From Haloferax massiliensis (GTDB taxonomy: Archaea > Halobacteriota > Halobacteria > Halobacteriales > Haloferacaceae), in assembly GCF_001368915.1 (NCBI RefSeq), contig NZ_CSTE01000005.1, forward strand, positions 1 to 64,000: 64,000 nt of DNA, in the 5' to 3' direction. This document shows, piece by piece, positions 57,584 through 64,000 of this stretch (the first letter of the stretch is position 1; each line of letters starts with the position of its first letter). The position numbers and the translations under genes were made by a program. The notes below the pieces were generated by a model that was not told the origin of the DNA, searched no databases, and saw only the letters and a list, made by a program, of their open reading frames with translations.

Positions 57584-58594
57584 TCAGTTCCAGAGGTCGT
57601 ACATGTCGTCTTCGACGCCGTCGGCGTGGTGAACCCCGTCGTAGACGACGCCCGCGGCCGATGCGGTCGAGTCCGCACCGTCGTCCGCGTTCGTGCCGTC
57701 GCCCGCCGCTTCGACGGTTCCGACGACCGTCGCCTCGATTCCCTCGGCGTCGAGGGCGGCGAGAACGCCGTCGGCCTCGTCTTCGGGGACCGCCGCGAGG
57801 AGCGCGCCGGAGCCGAGAATCCGCATCGGGTCGACGCCCATCGCGTCGCAGAGCGCCCGCGTCTCGGGGCGGACGGGCACGTCGTCGCCGTCGACCTCGA
57901 TTCGGACGCCGGAGGCGCAGGCGAGTTCGACCAGTCCGTTGAGGACGCCGCCCTCGGTCGGGTCGTGCATCGCGGTCGCGGCGGGCGCGAGCACGGCGGA
58001 TTCGGGGAGGACGCTGATGTCGTCGAAGAAGTCCGCGGCGCGGTCGACCGTCTCGGAATCGACGCCGGCGGCATCGAGGTCGGCGCGGAAGTCGGTGGCG
58101 AGGACGGCGGTGCCCTCGATTCCGGCCCCTTTGGTGAGAATCACCGCGTCGCCGGGGTCCGCGCCGCTCGTCGGGACGTAGCGGTCGGTCGGCCCCATGC
58201 AGGTAAGCGAGAGGAGCGGCCGCGAGAGCCCGGCGACCGTCTCGGTGTGGCCGCCGACGATGCTGATGCCGAGTCGTCGGGCCTCCGCGTCGAGTTGGGC
58301 GGTGATGTCGTCGAGGAGGTCCACGTCCGGTTCGGGGAGGAGAACGGTGCTCACGAGCCACTCGGGGACGCCCCCGCAGGCGGCCACGTCGTTGCTGGCG
58401 ATGGCGACGCCGAGGGTGCCGATGCGCTCGGCGGCGAGCGAGATGGGGTCGGTGCTGACGACCATCGTTCCCTCGCCGGTGGCGACGGCGGCGGCGTCCT
58501 CGCCGTAGCCGGCCCCGACGAGCAGGTCGTCGTTGGGGGCCCCCGTCCGCGAGAAGACGTAGCGGTCGAGGTCCGCAGGTGAGAGCTTGCTCAT
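57584..58594 (-). CDS. AIR-synthase-fold (PurM/HypE/ThiL-like) protein
   Basis: A 336-residue PurM-superfamily protein. The ATP motif is GAGYGEDAAAVATG with TDPISLAAERIGTLGVAIASND (residues 28-75), and HDPTEGGVLNGLVELACASG near residue 208 is the family's second marker. Superfamily members use ATP to activate C-O or carbamoyl groups. No cysteine near the N-terminus (as in SelD) is present. It lies before the cobalamin unit on the same strand but has no known tie to it. Family-level assignment is firm; the reaction is not. Confidence 0.82.
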   Translation of the reverse strand: MSKLSPADLDRYVFSRTGAPNDDLLVGAGYGEDAAAVATGEGTMVVSTDPISLAAERIGTLGVAIASNDVAACGGVPEWLVSTVLLPEPDVDLLDDITAQLDAEARRLGISIVGGHTETVAGLSRPLLSLTCMGPTDRYVPTSGADPGDAVILTKGAGIEGTAVLATDFRADLDAAGVDSETVDRAADFFDDISVLPESAVLAPAATAMHDPTEGGVLNGLVELACASGVRIEVDGDDVPVRPETRALCDAMGVDPMRILGSGALLAAVPEDEADGVLAALDAEGIEATVVGTVEAAGDGTNADDGADSTASAAGVVYDGVHHADGVEDDMYDLWN

Positions 58595-58771
58595 ACACGT
58601 GGCTGACGGCGAGGGCGCTTTTGTGCCTTCCCGTCCGTCGTCGGTGCGGACGGCCGCGTTCGACGCCCGCCGGTCGTCCGCATCGACCGCGACCGGTCGG
58701 CGTCGCCGAGGCGGTCGAGCGCCCGCCGCCGATGCCGTACTGCTAAGACGCTCTGTTCGCTACGGGGAGGC

Positions 58772-59818
58772 ATGCTGATGACACCCGGCCCCACGGCCGT
58801 CCCGCCGCGGGTCCGCGACCGACTGAGCGAGCCGATGCCGAACCCCGACATCGAGCAGTCCTTCTTCGACACCTACGACGGCGTCTGCGAGAAGCTCGGG
58901 CGCGTCTACGGCACCGACGACGACGTGGTCGTCATGGGCGGCGAGGGCATCCTCGGCCTCGAAGCCGCCATCGCCTCCACGGTCGCCCCCGGCGACGACG
59001 TGCTCTGCGTCTCGAACGGCCTCTACGGCGACGGCTTCGCCGACTTCGTCGAGAGCTACGGCGGCGAACCGACCATCGTCGGTGCCGACTACACCGACCC
59101 GCTCGACGTGGCGGGCGTCGAAGCCGCGCTCGACGAGGGCGAGTTCGAGGTCGCCACCATGGTCCACTGCGAGACGCCGACGGGGACGCTCAACGACATC
59201 GCGCCGGTCCTCGAACGCCTCCACGACCACGGCGTGTTGACCGTCGTCGACGCCGTCTCCTCGCTCGGCGGGACGCCCGTCCCGAGCGAGCACATCGACA
59301 TCAACCTCGGCGCGTCGCAGAAGGCGTTTAGCTCGCCGCCGGGACTGACGACGGCCGCCGTCAGCGACCGCGCGTGGGAGGTCATCGAGGAACGCGACCC
59401 CGATTCGCTCTACACGAACCTCCTCCCGTGGCGCGACACGAGCGAGGGCTTCCCGTACACCCACCTCGGCGCGAACGTCGCCGCCCTCGACGAGTCGCTG
59501 TCGATGCTCCTCGAAGAAGGGCTCGACGCGGTCTACGAGCGCCACGAGGAAGCCGCCGCACACTGCCGCGAGCGCGGGGCCGACCTCGGCCTCGACCTCT
59601 ACCCCGACGCAGAGCGGAGCGCCCCGACGGTGACGGCGTTCCACCTCCCCGGCGAGGCGAAGCGCGTCCGAGCGGAACTCGAAGCCGAACACGACATCGT
59701 CCTCGCAACCGGGCTTGCCGACCTCGCCGACGACATTCTCCGGGTCGGTCACATGGGCTACAACGCCGACGTGGAGAAGGTCGACCGCGTGATGGACGCG
59801 CTCTCTTCCGTCGTCTGA
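58772..59818 (+). CDS. Class V aminotransferase, alanine-glyoxylate/serine type
   Basis: A 348-residue PLP enzyme of the alanine-glyoxylate/serine-pyruvate aminotransferase group. It begins MLMTPGPTAVPPRVRDRLSE; the PLP Lys is in NLGASQKAFSSPPG near residue 190 and the HCETPTGTLNDIAP and VVDAVSSLGGTPV stretches are typical. It interconverts glyoxylate or hydroxypyruvate with amino acids. ATG 58772 is used (58778 is two codons later and also possible). It diverges from the AIR-synthase-like gene. Confidence 0.88.
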   Translation: MLMTPGPTAVPPRVRDRLSEPMPNPDIEQSFFDTYDGVCEKLGRVYGTDDDVVVMGGEGILGLEAAIASTVAPGDDVLCVSNGLYGDGFADFVESYGGEPTIVGADYTDPLDVAGVEAALDEGEFEVATMVHCETPTGTLNDIAPVLERLHDHGVLTVVDAVSSLGGTPVPSEHIDINLGASQKAFSSPPGLTTAAVSDRAWEVIEERDPDSLYTNLLPWRDTSEGFPYTHLGANVAALDESLSMLLEEGLDAVYERHEEAAAHCRERGADLGLDLYPDAERSAPTVTAFHLPGEAKRVRAELEAEHDIVLATGLADLADDILRVGHMGYNADVEKVDRVMDALSSVV

Positions 59819-59890
59819 GACCGCCGTCCCGTCTGCGACCGACCGCCGTCCGGCTGTCAACGTTTTTACCCGACGCCGACGACAGTCCCG

Positions 59891-60493
59891 ATGAGAACGA
59901 CCGTGACCGAGACGAGCGATTCGACGGGGCGGCGGCGGCGACCGGACGACGGAATCAGATACGCAATCGTCGTCGTGTTTCTGACCGGGCTCCGCCGTCG
60001 CAACCCGGCCGCGATGGTGAACGCCGCGTTCGCGCTCGCGGGCACGTACCTCCCCGACGCCTTCGAGCGACTGGTCGGCGTCGAGTTCCGCCCGTGGCAG
60101 CGCCTCTACGTCGAGTCGGCCATGCTGACTCACTCGGTCGGGATGCTCGGCCCCTACGACGACGTGTGGTGGTGGGACCACCTGACTCATGCCCACTCGG
60201 CGACGATTCTCGGCGGGGTCGTCCACGTGCTCTCGCGCCGCCGCGGCCGCGACCCCTCGACCCGCGTGCTCGCGGTCGTCGTCTGCGCCGGCGTGCTCTG
60301 GGAACTCGCGGAGTACGCCATCCATCGCGGGGCCGACGCGCTCGGCATCGACCCCGTGCTCGTCTCCTACGGCCGAACCGATACCGCGCTCGACCTCCTG
60401 TTTAACCTCGTCGGCGCGGCGCTCGTCGTCCTGTTCGGCGACCGCGCCCTGACGAATCTCGTTCCGCTGCGGGAGGACTCGGTGGCCGAGTAG
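59891..60493 (+). CDS. Membrane protein, DUF2238/YjdF-like
   Basis: A 200-residue protein with about four hydrophobic segments after a basic N-terminus (SDSTGRRRRPDDG). The stretch WWWDHLTHAHSATILGG near residue 98 carries conserved His and Asp of the YjdF-type family, which is seen with heme- or metal-like membrane enzymes. A T-run/TATA-like CGTTTTTACC is 25 bases before the start. Function is unknown. Confidence 0.75.
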   Translation: MRTTVTETSDSTGRRRRPDDGIRYAIVVVFLTGLRRRNPAAMVNAAFALAGTYLPDAFERLVGVEFRPWQRLYVESAMLTHSVGMLGPYDDVWWWDHLTHAHSATILGGVVHVLSRRRGRDPSTRVLAVVVCAGVLWELAEYAIHRGADALGIDPVLVSYGRTDTALDLLFNLVGAALVVLFGDRALTNLVPLREDSVAE

Positions 60494-60601
60494 GTCCCGT
60501 TCCGGTCCCGCGCGTTCGATAGCGGCACTGGGCGAATCACGCTCGACGCGCTCGAAGCGAAAGCGGCGACGCCGGACGCGCGGCCGCGGATTCGACCGCG
60601 C

Positions 60602-63298
60602 CTAGTTTCCTGCGCCACCCCTGTCGTTGCCGTCATCACCGTTAGCGCCCGAACCGTTCCCGCTGCGACCGTTACTCGCACTGTTCGCGACGTCGGGCCT
60701 GTCGATCACGTTCAGCGTGACGGTTTGGCGGATATCTCGCGACGAGTGGCCGACGAGCAGTTCGAACCGCCCGGGTTCGGTGACCCACGCCTCGTCGTCG
60801 GGGTGGAAAAACGCGAGGTCGTCGGGCGTCACTTCGAGCGAGACGGTGGTCCGCTCGCCGGGGTCGAGCGAGACCGTCTGGAAGGCGACGAGTTCCTTCG
60901 GCGGACGGTCGACGCTGGCCTGCACGTCTCTGGCGTACACTTGGACCGTCTCCGTCCCGGCGACGTCTCCCGTGTTGGCGACGTCGACGGAGAGCGAGGC
61001 GGTCTGGCCGTCCCCGACCGCTCCGGGGCTGAGCGTGGCCCTCCGGTACGCGAACGACGTGTACGACTCGCCGGCGCCGAAGGGGAACAGGGGTTCGATG
61101 GCCTCGTCGTCGAAGTGTCGGTACCCGACGTAAATCCCCTCGTCGTAGTAGACGTGGTTGTTCTCCCCGGGGAAGCGCCGGTCGGAATCCGGCTCGTTCG
61201 CGGGGTAGTCGTAGAGGTCAGCGCCGAACGTGACCGGCAACCTGCCGGCGGGGTTCGCGTCGCCGAAGAGGAGATTCGCGAGTGCCCCACCGCCCTCTTG
61301 GCCGGGGAACCACATCTGGAGAACCGTCGGGACGGCGTCGACCCAGGGCATCACCACGGGACCCCCGGTGTTGAGAACGACGGCGGTCGCGTCGTTGGCC
61401 TCGGCGACGGCCTCCACGAGTTCGTTCTGATTCCCGCCGAGACGCAAGTCCTCGCGGTCTTCGCCCTCCTCTGAAGACCCCTTCGCGATCACCACCGCAC
61501 CGTCGGCGCTCGCCGCGGCCTCCGTCGCGAGGTCGAGGGGGTTTTCGTCCGGTCGGGCGATGCGGACGCGGAGATACGGTTCGTCGGTGTACTGGGTGCC
61601 CGCGACTTCGATAGTGACGTCGTACGCCTCGCCGTCTTCGACCGAGACGTCCCCGGTCGTCGATGCGCTCCCTCCGAGCGTACCGCCCTGATTTTCGACC
61701 ACCTGCTCGCCGTCAATCAGGAGCCTGCTCGCGCTCGAACTGGCGACTTCGAACGAGACCGTACCGGACACCGGGGCGGTCCATTCGCCGGTCAACCGCG
61801 CGGAGAACTCGCTCGGCTCGACGCCGCTGACGGCCTCGATATCCTCGGAAAACAGGGAGTTCGACCGCATCGACCGCGTCGTGACCGGCTCACCGTCGAA
61901 CGACGTGTTATCGAAGTACGCCGCTCGGAAGCCCGAGTCCCCCGTCTCCGGGTGTGCGACCGTCGAGACGTCGAGTGGCTGGTGTTCGGACGCTTCGACC
62001 GGCGTGACGGTGACGTCGTCGCCGACGAACGACTCGATACCTTCGAGCGGGCCGACGCGGCGTTCCGGCACCACGTCGGAACTCCCGCCACCGCCGATTC
62101 GGAAGCGGGACGGCGTTTGTCCGATGACCGCGAGTTCGTCTAGCTCGTCCGTCTCGAACGGGAGCACGTCGCCCTCGTTTTTGAGGAGGACCGCCCCGCG
62201 TTCCGCCACGTCCCGCGCGACTCGGCGCTGTGCCCGCCTGTCCACCGAGACGTCGGGCGCATCCCGTGTCTCCAAGCGGCCGAACCGCGCCAACTGCCCG
62301 AGCAGCCGTCGTACTTTGTCGTCGATTTCCGCCTCGTTGACGTAGCCGTCGTTGACGGCCTCCAGCAGGTCGTCGCCCCAGTAGGCCGGCCAGTTGAGGT
62401 CGAACGCGGGGTTCTCTCCCGGCGTCTCGACGTCGAGGCCGTTGTTCGCCGAGGCGACCGTCGAATGGACCGCCCCCCAGTCGGACATGACGAGGCCGTC
62501 GAAGCCCCATTCCTCTTTGAGAATCTCGTCAAGCAGTTTCGCGTGTTCGGTGGCGTACGTCCCGTTGATACGGTTGTACGCCGCCATGATTGCGCCGACG
62601 TCGCCGTCTTCGACGGCCTGCCGGAAACCGGGCAGGTATATCTCGCGAAGCGCGCGCTCGCTCACCTCCGCGCTCACACCGGGCAGGTCCTGCGACGGCC
62701 CACCGCGGTTCGTCTCCTGATTGTTGGCGACGTAGTGTTTCGCCGTCGCGATGATTCCCTCGGATTGAATGCCGTCGATGAACGCCGTCGCCAGTTCGCC
62801 GGTCACCGCCGGGTCCTCACCGAAGTACTCGAAGGCTCGCCCCAGTTGCGGCACCCGAACGATGTTCAGCGCCGGTGCGAGGTGGACGTCCTGATTGTTG
62901 GCGACGGCTTCGCGAGCGATGGCCGTCCCCTCCGTCTCGACGAGGCGCTGGTCGAACGTCGACGCCGCCGAAATCGTCGCCGGGAACGCCGTCTGCTGTC
63001 CCCGTCGAAGCCCCAGCGGACCGTCGCTCATCCGGACTTCGTCGATTCCGAGACGCTCGTTCGGCGGGAGATAGCCGGTGTCTTCGAGGAACGCGTCCTG
63101 TCCGGTGACCTGTGCCACCTTCTCTTCGAGTGTCATCTCGTCGATGAGCGATTCGACGCGGTCCGACGTCTGTGCGGCGCCGGTCTCCGTCGCCGACAAC
63201 CCGAACGTGAGCGCCGCGGCACTCGCCGCACTCCCCCGCAGGAAACTCCGTCTGTCTAACTCCGTTTCGTCTGCCGTGTCTGTGTTCTCCTCTGACAT
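60602..63298 (-). CDS. Secreted glycoside hydrolase family 3 beta-glucosidase with PA14 domain
   Basis: An 898-residue exported glycosidase. The Tat signal is RRSFLRGSAASAAALTFG at residues 16-33. The GH3 N-terminal barrel has the nucleophile Asp in GFDGLVMSDWGAVHS, and KHYVANNQETNRGG carries the family's KH motif. A C-terminal GH3 domain with an inserted PA14 module (about 440-590) and a fibronectin-III-like end domain (about 760-880) follow. A Ser/Gly/Asn-rich tail ends the protein. It cleaves beta-glucosidic bonds outside the cell. ATG 63298 is preferred over 63322 for the signal, and minus TATA TTATTTTAAT lies 27 bases before it. Confidence 0.9.
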   Translation of the reverse strand: MSEENTDTADETELDRRSFLRGSAASAAALTFGLSATETGAAQTSDRVESLIDEMTLEEKVAQVTGQDAFLEDTGYLPPNERLGIDEVRMSDGPLGLRRGQQTAFPATISAASTFDQRLVETEGTAIAREAVANNQDVHLAPALNIVRVPQLGRAFEYFGEDPAVTGELATAFIDGIQSEGIIATAKHYVANNQETNRGGPSQDLPGVSAEVSERALREIYLPGFRQAVEDGDVGAIMAAYNRINGTYATEHAKLLDEILKEEWGFDGLVMSDWGAVHSTVASANNGLDVETPGENPAFDLNWPAYWGDDLLEAVNDGYVNEAEIDDKVRRLLGQLARFGRLETRDAPDVSVDRRAQRRVARDVAERGAVLLKNEGDVLPFETDELDELAVIGQTPSRFRIGGGGSSDVVPERRVGPLEGIESFVGDDVTVTPVEASEHQPLDVSTVAHPETGDSGFRAAYFDNTSFDGEPVTTRSMRSNSLFSEDIEAVSGVEPSEFSARLTGEWTAPVSGTVSFEVASSSASRLLIDGEQVVENQGGTLGGSASTTGDVSVEDGEAYDVTIEVAGTQYTDEPYLRVRIARPDENPLDLATEAAASADGAVVIAKGSSEEGEDREDLRLGGNQNELVEAVAEANDATAVVLNTGGPVVMPWVDAVPTVLQMWFPGQEGGGALANLLFGDANPAGRLPVTFGADLYDYPANEPDSDRRFPGENNHVYYDEGIYVGYRHFDDEAIEPLFPFGAGESYTSFAYRRATLSPGAVGDGQTASLSVDVANTGDVAGTETVQVYARDVQASVDRPPKELVAFQTVSLDPGERTTVSLEVTPDDLAFFHPDDEAWVTEPGRFELLVGHSSRDIRQTVTLNVIDRPDVANSASNGRSGNGSGANGDDGNDRGGAGN

Positions 63299-63320
63299 CG
63301 CAAACGGGCAGATTAACCAC

Positions 63321-63330
63321 ATTAAAATAA
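63321..63330 (-). promoter_or_regulatory. TATA box of the GH3 gene
   Basis: Minus-strand TTATTTTAAT centred about 27 bases before ATG 63298; leaderless transcript expected. Confidence 0.5.
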
Positions 63331-63374
63331 ATGTACATGATATATGAGGTAGTACTCGTTGAGAGTTTTATTTT

Positions 63375-63383
63375 GATATCGGA
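63375..63383 (+). promoter_or_regulatory. GATATCGGA half-box near the GH3 promoter
   Basis: GATATCGGA matches the arms of the palindrome at 63479-63503. It lies about 50 bases upstream of the GH3 TATA box. Confidence 0.4.
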
Positions 63384-63478
63384 TAGCTATTTTTTATTCT
63401 CAGTGAACGGCGATGAATGAACGGACGCCCCCGGATATAGTTTCAGAGAAACTGCGACAGACGCGATACACGTGCCGA

Positions 63479-63503
63479 ATATCGGATTATTCCGATATCG
63501 GAA
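63479..63503 (+). promoter_or_regulatory. Overlapping palindromes before the TrmB-type gene
   Basis: ATATCGGA-TTAT-TCCGATAT (63479-63498) is a perfect inverted repeat, and its right arm also forms TTCCGATATCGGAA (63490-63503). It ends 18 bases before the TTTATC box (63521-63526) of the TrmB gene. With the half-box near the GH3 promoter it suggests one regulator controlling both genes. Confidence 0.55.
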
Positions 63504-63546
63504 CACCGCTTAGGATAACATTTATCCTCCGACGAGTAAACTATCG

Positions 63547-64000
63547 ATGCCTAACTTGGTACAGATGTCTAATCCCGACGCGCTCCGCGACGACTTACAG
63601 CGGTTCGGCTTCTCCGAGAAAGAAATCGACGTGTATCTCTCGCTCGTAGAGCGAGGCAGCGCCGAACCGAAGACGCTCGCATCGGACGCCGGCGTTTCGA
63701 CGAGCTACATTTACGAGGTCGTGACCCAGCTCGATTCGAGAAATCTCGTTCGAATCGAGGAGCATCAGTCGCCGGCGGTCGTCCACGCTCGACGACCCTC
63801 TGAGGCGTTTCAGACGTTATCTGCGAGACTCGACCGAATCGAGGACGCCGTCGAAGAGCGGTATCAGCAGCCACGAGCGGAGCCGATGTCGCTCGGCGTC
63901 ATTCAGTCCCGACCGACGTTTGCGAGTCGACTCCGCGAGCTGATCTCACAGGCGGACTCGGAGATCCGACTCTCTCTGCCCTTTGCGTTTCTCTCCGAAG
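63547..64000 (+). CDS. TrmB-family sugar-responsive regulator, 3' end outside the window
   Basis: The first ~150 residues of a TrmB-type regulator. The winged HTH is at residues 11-70: LRDDLQRFGFSEKEIDVYL, then EPKTLASDAGVSTSYIYEVV, and a coiled region starts at AFQTLSARLDRIEDAVEER. TrmB proteins sense sugars and repress or activate transport and glycosidase genes. ATG 63547 is taken with 63565 (MSNPDALRD) as alternative; the TATA box fits either. It diverges from the GH3 gene and shares boxes with it. Confidence 0.82.
   Translation, partial: MPNLVQMSNPDALRDDLQRFGFSEKEIDVYLSLVERGSAEPKTLASDAGVSTSYIYEVVTQLDSRNLVRIEEHQSPAVVHARRPSEAFQTLSARLDRIEDAVEERYQQPRAEPMSLGVIQSRPTFASRLRELISQADSEIRLSLPFAFLSE

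Noticed and set aside
55031-58582. A 1183-codon open frame on the plus strand across the cobalamin genes
   Set aside because: It is antisense to cobA, cbiA and the AIR-synthase-like gene, whose motifs are clear. Long empty antisense frames are normal at this GC.

Overview
The window is a chromosomal piece of a halophilic archaeon, most like Haloferax or Halogeometricum and their relatives. The evidence is very high GC with third-position GC near saturation, strongly acidic proteins, Tat signals joined to lipoboxes (RR..AGC), TATA boxes about 27 bases before start codons (mostly leaderless transcripts), and typical haloarchaeal families such as Bat-type HTH-10 regulators, TrmB and F420-type oxidoreductases. 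No rRNA, tRNA, CRISPR array or intact transposon was seen.

Layout. 1-7.9 kb: a multi-PAS histidine kinase cut by the window edge, a NosL lipoprotein, a DoxX membrane protein, a Tat lipoprotein of unknown function, a wHTH/membrane-protein pair, a DUF1028 protein and a TetR regulator. 8-15.3 kb: an iron-type substrate-binding lipoprotein with a DtxR-like box, a ribbon-helix-helix regulator, and a tight three-gene operon of an Nramp-fold transporter that lacks the metal-binding motifs plus hydantoinase/oxoprolinase subunits A and B. 15.3-16 kb is an AT-richer patch with a possible IS end, a small membrane protein and a HAD-hydrolase remnant. 16-23.5 kb: an M24 peptidase homologue, EthD-domain proteins (one a tandem duplication), an HD protein, an epimerase, a ThDP enzyme and an IclR regulator, with repeated palindromic IclR-type boxes.

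23.5-38.4 kb is an aerobic phenylacetate (phenylacetyl-CoA) degradation island: enoyl-CoA hydratase, 3-hydroxyacyl-CoA dehydrogenase, a thiolase-like/DUF35 fusion, a thiolase, PaaK ligase, two PaaI-like thioesterases, a MaoC hydratase, a half-size VOC protein, an F420-type oxidoreductase, an aldehyde dehydrogenase, the epoxidase genes paaA-paaB-paaC-paaD with the PaaD zinc ribbon on a separate 55-residue gene, an HTH-10 regulator and a PaaG-type isomerase. The proposed flow is PaaK activation, PaaABC(D) epoxidation, PaaG isomerisation, ring opening by separate MaoC and aldehyde dehydrogenase proteins in place of fused PaaZ, then beta-oxidation. No PaaE reductase is present.

38.4-48.4 kb holds mixed housekeeping and hypothetical genes: amidohydrolase, methyltransferase, rhodanese, alpha/beta hydrolase, FKBP isomerase, a universal stress protein and a Bat-type regulator. 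48.6-55.3 kb is one co-directional cluster: a sugar-type ABC importer joined to a CaiB/BaiF CoA-transferase and a DRE-TIM Claisen enzyme. 55.3-60.5 kb contains cobalamin genes (cobA-type, cbiA with a short coupled leader ORF), an AIR-synthase-like protein, an aminotransferase and a membrane protein. The window ends with a secreted GH3 beta-glucosidase diverging from a TrmB-family regulator, with shared palindromic boxes between them.
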